Assembly (NCBI GenBank): GCA_023440865.1
Contig: JAEXRM010000090.1
Coordinates: forward strand, 1-34,930
Source of the DNA: Bacillota bacterium
GTDB taxonomy: Bacteria; Bacillota; Clostridia; DSM-8532
Direction of reading: 5' to 3'
DNA: 34,930 bases
This document shows, piece after piece, positions 8,112 through 16,843 of the stretch. The stretch's first letter is position 1. Every line of letters starts with the position of its first letter. The position numbers and the translations under genes were made by a program. The notes beneath the pieces were generated by a model. The model searched no databases. It was not told the DNA's origin and worked only from the letters and a program-made list of their open reading frames with translations.

Positions 8112-8195
8112 CATGGCGAGAAACCCGTGTGCGCCAGCGCGACATGAGTGATGCACGTCCCATGGGGCCCAGGCGTCTTGTGTGCTCGAATCCGG

Positions 8196-9605
8196 TCACA
8201 TGATCTCCTTTTCCTCCCGTCTTGCCCGGGCCGCCGCCAGCATCAGCTTGATGCGGTTTTCCTGGTTCGTGCGCGAGGCGCCCGGATCGTAGTCGATCGC
8301 CACGATGTTCGCCTCGGGATGGTTCCGCTTGATCAGCCCCATCATGCCCTTGCCGGCCACGTGGTTCGGCAGGCAGCCGAAGGGTTGCGTGCACACGACG
8401 CCCGCACAGCCGGAATGGGTCAGTTCCAGCATTTCCGCCGTCAGCAGCCAGCCCTCGCCCATCTTGTTGCCATATCCGAGATAGCCCTTGACCAACCCCG
8501 CCAGCTCGTCGAATCGCACCGGTGCGCGGAAGCGGGGTTCCCGTTTCACGGCCGCGATGAGATCGTCCTGGCAGCGCGTGAAGATGCGCTTGAACAGCGG
8601 CATGCCGATGCGCTTGAGCAGGTTCGCGCCGTAAATGCGGCTGTCCTGCACGCGGTTGTCGACCTTGAAGATCATGAAGTCGAGCACGCCGGGCACCACG
8701 ACCTCCACATCCTCGGAACGCAGGAAGTCCTCGAGGCTGTTGTTGCCCAGTGGCGCGTATTTGACGTAAATCTCGCCGACAACGCCCACACGCAGCTTTT
8801 CGGGACCAGCAACCGGCAGCGCCGCAAAATCCTGCACGATGCGGGTGAAGTCGGCCTTCACCTGGCGGTAGGGCGTTGTCCTGCCGTCGCGGTACGCCGC
8901 CGCGGCCCGCTGCGTCCAGGATTCCACGAGCGCGTCGGTCGAACCGGGAACCGTTTCGTACGGGCGTGTCTGGTTGGCCAGCAGCATCATCAGGTCGCCG
9001 TAAAGCAGCGCGTTGATGAGCTTGCGCACCAGCCGGTAGTTGAGCGAGAAGCCGGGGTTTTTTTCCATGCCCGACAGGTTCAGGGACACCACCGGAATGT
9101 GGGAGAAACCGGCCTTGGCCATGGCCTTGCGCAGCAGGTGGATGTAGTTGGAGGCACGGCAGCCGCCGCCGGTCTGCGTGATGATGAGCGCGACCCGGTC
9201 GTTGTCGTACTTGCCGCTCTTGAGCGCGTCGATGAGCTGGCCGATGACCAGCAGCGCGGGGTAGCACGTGTCGTTGTGCACATGCCGGAGCCCCTCGTCC
9301 ACGATGTTCCGGTGGGTGGTCTTGAGCACCTCGAACCGGTATCCCTCGCTGATGAAGGCGTTGCGCAGCAGCTCGAAATGAATCGGCAGCATCTGTGGCG
9401 ACAGCAGCAGGTAGTCCTTTTTCATCGCCTTCGTGAACAACAGGCGGCCGGTTTCGTCGTATGCGGGCGCGAAGGCATCTCTTGCCCGCAAAGCTCCGGT
9501 GGGCGCCATGCCTGTGTTATCTGCCGTGGCGGACGGGGTTCCGGCCGGTGATGGATCGGTCGAAGCCGCGCCGGTGGCGAGGCGGGCATTGTTGTTGTCA
9601 GCCAT
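8196..9605 (-). CDS. 2-hydroxyacyl-CoA dehydratase-like protein (HgdB/COG3581-type), partner of the activase
   Basis: About 469 residues matching the C-terminal part of the large 'acyl-CoA dehydratase activase-related' proteins. Candidate Fe-S or active-site cysteines are visible in HNDTCYPALL, TGGGCRASNY and GCAGVVCTQPFGCLPNH. The glycine-rich LIITQTGGGCRASNY block is characteristic. The ATG at 9605 is chosen because AAGGGATG lies upstream; the frame is open further but runs into the preceding gene. The first ~55 residues are low-complexity (Ser/Thr/Pro/Ala/Asn) and look like a linker. It begins 4 nt after the activase stop, so it is the last gene of the TetR operon. Substrate unknown; radical-type dehydration or ATP-driven reduction is inferred from family. 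Confidence 0.75.
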   Translation of the reverse strand: MADNNNARLATGAASTDPSPAGTPSATADNTGMAPTGALRARDAFAPAYDETGRLLFTKAMKKDYLLLSPQMLPIHFELLRNAFISEGYRFEVLKTTHRNIVDEGLRHVHNDTCYPALLVIGQLIDALKSGKYDNDRVALIITQTGGGCRASNYIHLLRKAMAKAGFSHIPVVSLNLSGMEKNPGFSLNYRLVRKLINALLYGDLMMLLANQTRPYETVPGSTDALVESWTQRAAAAYRDGRTTPYRQVKADFTRIVQDFAALPVAGPEKLRVGVVGEIYVKYAPLGNNSLEDFLRSEDVEVVVPGVLDFMIFKVDNRVQDSRIYGANLLKRIGMPLFKRIFTRCQDDLIAAVKREPRFRAPVRFDELAGLVKGYLGYGNKMGEGWLLTAEMLELTHSGCAGVVCTQPFGCLPNHVAGKGMMGLIKRNHPEANIVAIDYDPGASRTNQENRIKLMLAAARARREEKEIM

Positions 9606-9609
9606 GGTG

Positions 9610-12600
9610 TCATCCCTTCCCTTCGTTCGGCAGTGCGTTTGCGGGGGCGGTGGGGGCCGATGCGGATGCGCCGGAAACCGGGATGTCACCGGCGGTGGCG
9701 AGCGCCTTGGCCGGGCCGTGGCCCTGACCGGCGATCACGCCCATTCCACCCCCGTGGCCTGCACCCCCTTGGCCCGCACCCCCGTGGCCGGCACGCCCGT
9801 GTGCGGCATGGCGGCGGGCGGCTTCCCGGCCGGAGCGAGAATCCCATGCGGCCAACAGGCTGCGGATGCGGATGCGCACCGCGCCGAGGTTGTCGATGTC
9901 GTCGATCTTCAGCTGCGTGTACAGCTTGCCGCCCTTTTCGAGGATGTCTCGGACCTCGTCGGTCGTGATCGCGTCGATGCCGCAGCCGAAGGAAACCAGC
10001 TGGATCAGCGCGCAGTCTTCGTGCTCGACCGCATAGCGGGCCGCGTTGTACAGGCGGGAATGGTACATCCACTGGTTGAGCACCTTGACGGGCGCCGGCT
10101 TGCCCAGGTGCGCGACCGAATCCTCCGTGACGACCACCAGGCCCAGCGAGGACAGCAGGCGGTCGATGCCGTGGCTGACCTCGGGATCCACATGGTACGG
10201 ACGACCTGCGAGGATTGCGATGCGGCGCCCGTTGGCGCGTGCCCACGCGAGGGTTTCCTCCCCCCGGCGGCGCATGTCCGCCGTGAAGGCCTCATACGCC
10301 GCATAGGCCTGCGGGATGGCACGCTTCGTCTCCGCCTGCGGCACCCCCAGGTTTTCGGAAAACCACGCGGCGGCCCGCCTGGTGAAGTCCCTGGGACGAT
10401 GCAGCCCGAAGTACGGCATGAAGTACCGAACCGATGCCAGCGCCGGCGTGTTCGCGGCCAGCAGTTCGGGGTAGTAGGCCACGACCGGGCAGTTGAAGTG
10501 GTTGTCGGCCTCCGCCTCCTTGAAGTTGTAGGGCAGGCATGGGTAGAAGATGGCGTCCACACCCTGCTTCAGCAGGCTCTCGATGTGCCCGTGCGCCAGC
10601 TTGGCCGGATAGCAGACGGTGTCCGAGGGAATGGTGTGCTGGCCGTCGGCGTACAACTCCCGCGAGGAAGGGTCGGACAGCACGACTTCGAACCTGAGTG
10701 CCGTCAGCAGCGTGTGCCAGAACGGCAGGTTCTCGAACATGTTCAACACCATCGGGATGCCGATGCGGCCGCGCGAGGCGGGGTTGGTGCCGGAAGCGGG
10801 CTTTGCGCCGGCGGATTGCAGTGCGGCGGCGGGGGTCTTCATGCCGACGCCGGCTCCCGTTTCCCCCGCACCATACGCCCGCAGCAGCGCGTACTTGTCC
10901 TGGAACAGGTTCGGCAGCGCGTCCTCCTTCGTTTCCCCTCGCACCGGGCGCGAGCAGCGGTTCCCGGAGAAATGCCGCTTGCCCGAGCCGAATGTGGAGA
11001 CGTTCATGAGGCAGTGGTTGCTGCACAGGCCGCAGCGCACCTCGCGCGTGGTGAAGGTGAAGGCCTTCAAGTCGTCCTCGGACAGCAGCGCCGGGGCTTC
11101 CGGCGGGTTGTCGCGCACCGAAAGCGCCGCGCCGTAGGCGCCCATGAGGCCGGCGATGGCGGGACGGACGACCTCCGTGCCGAGCTCGAGCTCGAAAGCG
11201 CGGAGCACGGCGTCGTTGTAGAAGGTGCCGCCCTGCACGACCACATGCTCGCCGAGCTGGGAGGCGTGGTTGACGCGGATGACCTTGTACAGCGCATTCC
11301 GAACGACGCTGGCCGCGAGGCCGGCAGAGATGTCGGAGATGTCCGCGCCTTCCTTTTGCGCCTGCTTGATCGAGGAGTTCATGAACACCGTGCAGCGCGT
11401 GCCGAGATCGACCGGCGTCTTCGACCCGATCGCCAGCGACGCGAAGGAGGCGGCATCGTGTCCGAGCGCCTTGGCATAGGTTTCGATGAACGAGCCGCAG
11501 CCCGACGAGCAGGCCTCGTTGAGCAGGATGTTGTCGACCGCGCCGTTGCGCAGGTGGAAACACTTGATGTCCTGGCCGCCGATGTCGAGGATGAAATCGA
11601 CCTCGGGCTGGAAGTGACGTGCGGCCCGGGCATGCGCGACGGTCTCGACCAGGCCGTGGTCGAGCGAGAACGCGCTCTTCATGAGGTCCTCGCCATATCC
11701 GGTGACGGCGCTGCCGCGGATGGTGATGCGGTCACCGCACAGGGCGCGGAGCTCGAGCAGCTTGTCGTGGATGGTGGCGAGCGGGTTTCCCCTGTTCGAG
11801 CCGTAATGGCTGTACAGGATGCGCCCCGTGTCATCGAGCAGCACAAGCTTCGTGGTGGTGCTGCCCGAGTCGATGCCAAGCCACGCGTCACCGCGGTACC
11901 CGGCGATGTCGGCGGCTTCGACGGTAGCCCGGGCATGACGGGTGCGGAACGCCTCGTAATCGGCTTCCGTCGCGAACAGCGGCGGCAGCGGGTGGGAGAG
12001 CGAGGCCGAATCCTCCACGGAGGCCAGTTGGGACGTCCATCCCTCAATGGACTTCTCCGGTGCGTCGGCGGCCGCGAGGGCCGCCCCCATGCCGACAAAG
12101 AACGCGGCATCCTCCGGGAACCGTGCCTGGTCGCCCACGAGGCCGAGTGTGCGGATGAAGGCTTCGCGCAGGCTGGGGAAGAAGGTCAGCGGGCCGCCGA
12201 GGAACGCGACATTGCCTTCGATGCGCCGTCCCTGCGCAAGGCCGGTGACGGTCTGGTTCACGACGGCCTGGAAGATGGACGCGGCCACGTCGGATTTGGG
12301 CGCGCCCTGGTTCAGCAGCGGCTGGATGTCCGACTTGGCGAAGACGCCGCAGCGCGAGGCGACGGGGTAGGTGCGCGTGCTCTGGCGGGCCAGCGTGTCG
12401 AGCTCGTCGGGTGAAACGTCGAGCAGGGTGGCCATCTGGTCGATGAACGAGCCGGTGCCGCCGGCACAGGAGCCGTTCATGCGCTGGTCGAGGCCTCCCT
12501 GGAAGAAGATGATCTTCGCGTCCTCGCCACCGAGCTCGATGACCGCGTCGGTGCCGGGCAGCCAGCGCTTGACGGCCTGCGCCGCCACATGCACCTCCTG

Positions 12601-12837
12601 TACGAACAGCAGGTCGCACAGGCGGGAAAGGCCCAGCCCGGCGGAGCCGGTGACGGCAAGGCGCATGCGTGTGCCCGGGAAGCGAGCGGCGGCGTCGGTC
12701 AACAGTTCCAGCGACTTTTCCCGCACCTTGGACAGATGGCGCTCGTAACGCTTGTATAGAACCGTGCCCGTTTCATCGAGCAGGACCAGCTTGACGGTGG
12801 TGGATCCGGCGTCGAGACCGGCAAGGCATGCGTTCAT
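9610..12837 (-). CDS. Double-BadF acyl-CoA dehydratase activase with DUF2229-like region
   Basis: 1075 residues. The protein contains two ATPase domains of the BadF/BadG/BcrA/HgdC activator family, which use ATP to drive one-electron transfer to 2-hydroxyacyl-CoA dehydratases. Domain 1 (about 1-280) starts GLDAGSTTVKLVLLD and carries NGSCAGGTGSF (C124) and VASRCGVF (C163), the 39-residue spacing of the HgdC [4Fe-4S] cysteines. Domain 2 (about 320-590) repeats this: GIDSGSTTTKLVLLD, NEACSSGCGSF, LGTRCTVF. A CGLCSNHC motif near 600 suggests another Fe-S site. A DUF2229-like region (about 690-930) contains SDTVCYPAKL and FYPCLPYN. The last ~70 residues are Gly/His/Ala-rich. ATG overlaps the TetR stop and is preceded by GGAGGTGA. 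Confidence 0.82.
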   Translation of the reverse strand: MNACLAGLDAGSTTVKLVLLDETGTVLYKRYERHLSKVREKSLELLTDAAARFPGTRMRLAVTGSAGLGLSRLCDLLFVQEVHVAAQAVKRWLPGTDAVIELGGEDAKIIFFQGGLDQRMNGSCAGGTGSFIDQMATLLDVSPDELDTLARQSTRTYPVASRCGVFAKSDIQPLLNQGAPKSDVAASIFQAVVNQTVTGLAQGRRIEGNVAFLGGPLTFFPSLREAFIRTLGLVGDQARFPEDAAFFVGMGAALAAADAPEKSIEGWTSQLASVEDSASLSHPLPPLFATEADYEAFRTRHARATVEAADIAGYRGDAWLGIDSGSTTTKLVLLDDTGRILYSHYGSNRGNPLATIHDKLLELRALCGDRITIRGSAVTGYGEDLMKSAFSLDHGLVETVAHARAARHFQPEVDFILDIGGQDIKCFHLRNGAVDNILLNEACSSGCGSFIETYAKALGHDAASFASLAIGSKTPVDLGTRCTVFMNSSIKQAQKEGADISDISAGLAASVVRNALYKVIRVNHASQLGEHVVVQGGTFYNDAVLRAFELELGTEVVRPAIAGLMGAYGAALSVRDNPPEAPALLSEDDLKAFTFTTREVRCGLCSNHCLMNVSTFGSGKRHFSGNRCSRPVRGETKEDALPNLFQDKYALLRAYGAGETGAGVGMKTPAAALQSAGAKPASGTNPASRGRIGIPMVLNMFENLPFWHTLLTALRFEVVLSDPSSRELYADGQHTIPSDTVCYPAKLAHGHIESLLKQGVDAIFYPCLPYNFKEAEADNHFNCPVVAYYPELLAANTPALASVRYFMPYFGLHRPRDFTRRAAAWFSENLGVPQAETKRAIPQAYAAYEAFTADMRRRGEETLAWARANGRRIAILAGRPYHVDPEVSHGIDRLLSSLGLVVVTEDSVAHLGKPAPVKVLNQWMYHSRLYNAARYAVEHEDCALIQLVSFGCGIDAITTDEVRDILEKGGKLYTQLKIDDIDNLGAVRIRIRSLLAAWDSRSGREAARRHAAHGRAGHGGAGQGGAGHGGGMGVIAGQGHGPAKALATAGDIPVSGASASAPTAPANALPNEGKG

Positions 12838-13493
12838 TGGTCACCTCCAGGATGTGCGGTCGGCAAGGCTGTCGTCGTGTTGCGATGCGGGCTGCCTTTC
12901 GTGCTGTCAGCCTGGCCGCGGCGCTGCGCCAGGCGCTCTGCGAGAGCCTGGACGAATGCCGTGATGCAGGCCTCGGAATCGGGCTGCGGCGTGAAAACGG
13001 TGACGATGGTGTTGGCCATGTAGATGCCCCAGATGCCGCACAGCAGCGAGACGGCCGCGGAGGCGGCCTCCTGCGGGGACACGCCGTAGGAGCGGACGAT
13101 GTAATCGGCCAGAATGTTCTTGTTCCGGTCGGCAATGATGCGGACCGGTATGGTTTTTCCCTCGAGGAACGATTGCTCGCGCAGTTCCATGCGCACGAGC
13201 GGCTCGTTGTTGCGGAAGAAGCTGTGCAGCGACAGGCTGAAATCCAGCAGGGCCGACTCGGGGCGGCTGTCGCTGTCGGGACTGAAGGACGCGTAGGCGC
13301 CCGATGTCATGCCGAAGTATTCGAAAACCGCCTCATACAGGGCGACCTTGGTGCCGAAGTGGCGGAACAGCGTGACCTCGTTGACCCCCGCCTTTTTGGC
13401 GATGCGCCGCGTGCTGATGTTGGAGAAGCCCTTCTCGGCAAACAGATCTCGGGCCGCATGCAGGATGCTGACAGCCGTTTCGCTTTGGGACAT
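12834..13493 (-). CDS. TetR family transcriptional regulator
   Basis: 219 residues with an N-terminal TetR helix-turn-helix (about residues 5-50): ILHAARDLFAEKGFSNISTR, then IAKKAGVNEVTLFRHFGTKV. The C-terminal ligand-binding domain is helical and diverged, with a low-complexity Arg/Ser/Thr/His tail after about 190. The ATG at 13493 has GGAGG 5 nt upstream. It is the first gene of the operon and overlaps the activase start (ATGA). The operator lies on its own promoter, so negative autoregulation of the whole operon is the simplest reading. The ligand is probably an acyl-CoA or related metabolite, inferred only from the operon partner. Confidence 0.88.
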   Translation of the reverse strand: MSQSETAVSILHAARDLFAEKGFSNISTRRIAKKAGVNEVTLFRHFGTKVALYEAVFEYFGMTSGAYASFSPDSDSRPESALLDFSLSLHSFFRNNEPLVRMELREQSFLEGKTIPVRIIADRNKNILADYIVRSYGVSPQEAASAAVSLLCGIWGIYMANTIVTVFTPQPDSEACITAFVQALAERLAQRRGQADSTKGSPHRNTTTALPTAHPGGDQ

Positions 13494-13506
13494 GAAACCT
13501 CCGGAG

Positions 13507-13524
13507 TGCAAGTGCTTGCTTGCA
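13507..13524 (-). promoter_or_regulatory. TetR operator candidate (inverted repeat)
   Basis: TGCAAG, a 6-nt spacer and CTTGCA form a perfect 6-bp inverted repeat spanning 18 bp. Nested in it is GCAAG-TG-CTTGC, a second dyad typical of TetR/AcrR operators. The site covers the predicted +1 region, just downstream of the -10 box and 13 nt before the TetR start codon, so a bound dimer would block initiation. Confidence 0.65.
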
Positions 13525-13526
13525 TC

Positions 13527-13555
13527 AATATATACAAAGCGCCGCTTTCTGTCAA
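13527..13555 (-). promoter_or_regulatory. Promoter of the TetR-activase-dehydratase operon
   Basis: On the minus strand, TTGACA (13550-13555), a 17-bp spacer and TATATT (13527-13532) give a near-perfect sigma-70 promoter. The predicted transcript starts near 13520 inside the operator. A promoter this strong would need repression. Confidence 0.75.
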
Positions 13556-13559
13556 ACAG

Positions 13560-13594
13560 GTAGCGCGGCGGGTAAACGTCTACCGCCGCGCTAC
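13560..13594 (-). terminator. GC-rich hairpin between the lipoprotein pseudogene and the TetR promoter
   Basis: A perfect 12-bp stem (13560-13571 with 13583-13594) has an 11-nt loop. On the minus strand it is followed by CTGTTT, only a weak U-tract. It sits between the end of the solute-binding gene and the -35 of the TetR promoter and would limit read-through. A second, bulged hairpin is visible near 13646-13670. Confidence 0.5.
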
Positions 13595-13684
13595 GGGGAT
13601 GGAAAAACCAGGACAGGTTCGGTGCCGCCACATCCGCTGGGTGGACAAGACGCCCCGCAGGGGGCGCGTCAACCGATGGCCGGA

Positions 13685-15051
13685 TCAGGAGCCGACCGCG
13701 GATTTGTCCACCTGCTGCTGGACGGCTTCGATCAGGGAGGCGGTTCCGCATGCCTCCAGGCTCTTCAGGTATGCCTCGATATCCTGCTCCGTGATCGCCT
13801 CACAGTTGCCGATGCGCATTTCAAACTGCTGGATCGCCTGGCTGCGTGCGGTGGCGATGGCCTCCACGCTGCCGTAGTCGGGATACAGTGGTCCGAAGGG
13901 CGCATAGCGGGAGTTCTTTTCCAGAAATGTCCCATAGGGCTCCTGCTCGCTGCCGTCAGGCGTTGTGCCGCCTGCCATGTAATCATTTAAAAGGTGCGCA
14001 GGGGCGGGGACTGCGCGATGTCGCCGCTGGCCGTGCCGACGGACATGTTCAGCGTTTTGTCACTGGGAGGGTACAGGGCGCCGTAATAAACATAGGATGC
14101 GGTTTTGATCGGATCGGGCTCGATGGTCAGATAGCCCTTTTCGATCCAGCGGGAGACAAAGGAGATGGCCGTCCGGAACTCGGGTGTTGTTTCCCAGGCA
14201 ATGACCTTGTGCGCCGGGTCACCCCATTTGCAGACGAGCCCCTGGGTTTCGTCCACGATCGCGTAACCCGACGCCCGGGCGAACAGCAGCAGCGAGCTGA
14301 CGGAGTTCGCGATTGTGCCGGGGAGTCTGTCCGGCTCGGATGCCTTGACGGACTGGAGGAAGGACTCATACTCTTCGTAATTGTTGATGTCCTTCATGCC
14401 GAACTGCTTGAGCAGGGCGTCATCCACCATCAGATAGGTGCAGTACGCCTGCGGATCAAGGGAGGGAACCGCATACTGCTTTCCGTCGACACGCGCGTAG
14501 GCGAGCTCCTCCTCGGTGTACCGCGCGGCGAGGGAGGGCGTGCTGTCGTGGAAAAGCTGCGTGATGTCCGCCAGCTTGCCCTCGCGTGCCATTTTCGTGA
14601 AGTCCGGATGATGCGGCTGGGGCTTGCCGACGCAGAAAGCGTCACAGGGGTCTCCGGAAGCATCGAGCACCTTGACGCCGGGCAGATAGTCTTCGTAGCC
14701 GAGCCATTCGAAATCCAGTGAGACATTGACGGTTCCCGCAATGCGTGTTTCAATTTCCGACCGCACCGCGTCCCATCCCTTGGGCTGCTCCCCGGGGAAA
14801 AGGAAACGGAGCGATGTCCGGCTCGGGTCGTCTGTTTGCATGGAACGAGGTGATTCGCCGGGGGGGACGGGCTGTCCGGAGGCTAGTGCCTCGCCTGGAG
14901 GGAGCGGTGCCGTTTCATCGATCCCCGCATTGGCGTTGCAGCCTGCAAGCAACGGCATCGCCAGGATCAGCGTCAGCAGCAGCGACAGCGCCCGCAGGCT
15001 GAATCCGCGGTGTTGACATGTCCGGTGGATGCGACAGGTATGTTTCATCAT
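13685..15051 (-). pseudogene. Broken extracellular solute-binding lipoprotein gene (ABC transporter type)
   Basis: The 5' part (13987-15051) encodes 354 residues: a lipoprotein signal with lipobox LLAGC (C38), a Pro/Gly/Ser-rich linker, then a sugar or peptide-type solute-binding domain (FDFEWLGYEDYLPGV-like region, GKQYAVPSL, WIEKGYL). It stops at TAA 13987-13989, earlier than family length (usually about 480-550). The sequence beyond continues in another frame to 13685 and encodes about 100 residues (AIQQFEMRIGNCEAITEQDI, then SLIEAVQQQVD) that look like the usual C-terminus of the same family. A frameshift near 13990, probably with an internal deletion, explains this. No permease or ATPase genes are adjacent. 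ATG 15051 has AAGGAAG upstream. Alternative: two short intact genes, judged less likely. Confidence 0.6.
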
Positions 15052-15217
15052 CCATACTTCCTTTGCCAGATGTTGTTATCCGATTGCAAAGGTGGTACGA
15101 AATGTCATCCGCTACAGTCTGCGGGCATAGGGAAATTTTGTACATGGATGATGCATGGTGGCGGCTTGCCGCGTCGATATGCAATCGCAACGGGCCATGA
15201 CGTCTCGCGATGTCGCC

Positions 15218-16153
15218 TCACAGCGTCAGCTTGTTCAGATCCCGGATGTCCGTCGACCGCTCCGGACCGACCAGCCCCACCAGCTCGTATTGCTCTGATA
15301 TGGGGTCATACTGGAATTCCCGCACCAGTCGGAAGTTTTCGATCTCCCCGGTATGGCCCACATGAATGCGCGGGCCGGTGCAATGAAACCGCTCCTGGTG
15401 CCCGATGCGGATGTGCGCGTCGTCGAGGAAGCTGACGGTGAGGTCCTCCGCGATGTATGCCCTGACGGCCGCCTCCAATGCGGCGATGTCCAGGTCGGGC
15501 TTATTTGCGAAACGCAACACGAATCCGTGCCTGACGTCGCCGTGCTGCTGGCTGTGCGGGAAGCCGAACTGCTCCTCGAGCACCTTGCAGGCAAGGTCCT
15601 CGGCGGTGTGCACCATCTTGCGGTAGCGGATGGAGGCGAACACGATGTCCGCGATGTCCTTCGGGAGCGGGCCGAACGGGTTGGGACGGGTCAGGATGAC
15701 CTCCTCGCCGATGCCGACGAGCACCTCGGCGTTCATGCCCAGGGCCGGGTACAGCATGTCGAAGTGTTCGACGATGACGCGCTTGCCCTGCCGGACAGCC
15801 GTGCGCACCGCTTCGGCCAGTGTGGGCAGCGGTGTGAAGGCCGCCTCGAACCGCACGTCGAGGTGGAAGGTGTGGCCGGAGAAGAAGCCCCGGTCCGCCC
15901 CGTCCAGCAACGGCAGCGGGCGGATGTTGACCCCCTCGTCGTCGTTCGTGAGTTCCAGCCCCGGGAACATGCCGCGGATGAGCAGCGACTTGCCCGAGCC
16001 GGCGTCACCGATGAAACCGATGAGGCGGTCCGTGGCGGACAGGTAGCGCTGCGCCAGCAGGTGGCCCAGGTTCAGGATGCGCACCTTGCCGCGCGGCGCA
16101 AAATAGACCGTGTACATCAGCGATTCCTGTTCGTGCAGCAGGGGGTGTGCCAT
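15218..16153 (-). CDS. P-loop protein with AlaRS second-additional-like domain, function unknown
   Basis: About 311 residues, resembling proteins annotated as 'alanine-tRNA synthetase second additional domain-containing'. The N-terminal half has a Walker A motif, IGDAGSGKSLLIRGMFPG, at about residues 45-60, followed by ELTNDDEGVNIRPLPLL and the VIVEHFDMLYPALG strand, an ATPase/kinase-like core. The second half contains YRKMVHTAEDLACKVLEEQF and DVRHGFVLRF, reminiscent of the HxxxH region of AlaX/AlaRS editing domains but with Asp in place of the second His. The ATG at 16153 is chosen because GGAGG lies 5 nt upstream; ATG 16156 is too close to it. It follows MerR by 99 nt on the same strand and may share its transcript. 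No function is known; soluble and cytoplasmic by composition. Confidence 0.72.
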   Translation of the reverse strand: MAHPLLHEQESLMYTVYFAPRGKVRILNLGHLLAQRYLSATDRLIGFIGDAGSGKSLLIRGMFPGLELTNDDEGVNIRPLPLLDGADRGFFSGHTFHLDVRFEAAFTPLPTLAEAVRTAVRQGKRVIVEHFDMLYPALGMNAEVLVGIGEEVILTRPNPFGPLPKDIADIVFASIRYRKMVHTAEDLACKVLEEQFGFPHSQQHGDVRHGFVLRFANKPDLDIAALEAAVRAYIAEDLTVSFLDDAHIRIGHQERFHCTGPRIHVGHTGEIENFRLVREFQYDPISEQYELVGLVGPERSTDIRDLNKLTL

Positions 16154-16252
16154 CATGGCCTCCTTGGGGGGACGTGCAGCCTGGGCCGCAGGCTGGTGAC
16201 AGGCGTGTGCGCTGCCGGCATGGCGCCGGACGGCACAGGGTGTTTTGCCGGA

Positions 16253-16831
16253 TCATAGGTCCGCCCGGATCCGCCGCGCTTCCTCCGGCGTGAAGCCCAG
16301 GCATTCGAGCAGCTGCTGGTGCGCCGCAGGCGCCTGGCGTTCGAACAGCTCGTGCCAGGCCTGTGCGTTTTCGCGGGTCACGCCGGCCTTGCGGAGCAGC
16401 GCCTCCCAGTCGGGATCGGCGGGCTGGACTGCACCGGCCTGCCGTTGCGAAACGCCCATCAGGGCAAGAACGAGAGCCTGCTGGTTGCGCAGGCGATCCA
16501 TTTCCAGATGGATGTCATGCAGTCGGCGCAGCAATCCCGCCGTCCGGCCTGTCGCGCTCTCTCGCAGGCAGGCGGCGATCGTTTCGGTGGAAAGGCCGGC
16601 CTGCCGCAGGTCGAGGATGGTCTGCAGCGTGTCGCCGGCGTCCGCCGGGTACAGGCGGTAGCGGCTGTCGGTGCGCGTCGCGGGCTTGAGCAGGCCGATG
16701 CGGTCGTAATACAGCAATGTGGAGCGTGCCACGCCGTAGCGGCGGGCGAGCCGGCCGATTGTCAGGAGCCCGCCATCGGATGGCAAGCCGGGCCGTGAAG
16801 GATCCTCCCGAACCCAGTCTTCCTGTTTCAT
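16253..16831 (-). CDS. MerR family transcriptional regulator
   Basis: 192 residues. The N-terminal MerR winged helix is clear: LLTIGRLARRYGVARSTLLY, then YDRIGLLKPATRTDSRYRLY, at about residues 21-62. A coiled dimerisation helix follows, with IHLEMDRLRNQQALVLALMG at about 105-125. The C-terminal part (DPDWEALLRKAGVTRENAQA) resembles MerR proteins with a small helical effector domain. No cysteine cluster for metals is present, so an organic effector is more likely. GGAGGTG lies 5 nt before the ATG. It starts 12 nt after the MFS gene, in the same operon, and probably controls the exporter. Confidence 0.88.
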   Translation of the reverse strand: MKQEDWVREDPSRPGLPSDGGLLTIGRLARRYGVARSTLLYYDRIGLLKPATRTDSRYRLYPADAGDTLQTILDLRQAGLSTETIAACLRESATGRTAGLLRRLHDIHLEMDRLRNQQALVLALMGVSQRQAGAVQPADPDWEALLRKAGVTRENAQAWHELFERQAPAAHQQLLECLGFTPEEARRIRADL

Positions 16832-16843
16832 GCCGCACCTCCG

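Noticed and set aside
8112..8195. Search for a bidirectional terminator between the convergent VOC and dehydratase genes.
   Set aside because: No stable stem followed by a T-tract was found in either direction.
9433..12414. A 993-residue open frame on the plus strand opposite the activase.
   Set aside because: No family motifs, odd composition (Val/Asp/Gly/Arg/His), and antisense to a protein with clear BadF domains and cysteines.
15052..15217. Promoter of the solute-binding gene in the AT-richer gap upstream.
   Set aside because: Several AT-rich patches on the minus strand, but no -35/-10 pair with acceptable spacing stood out.
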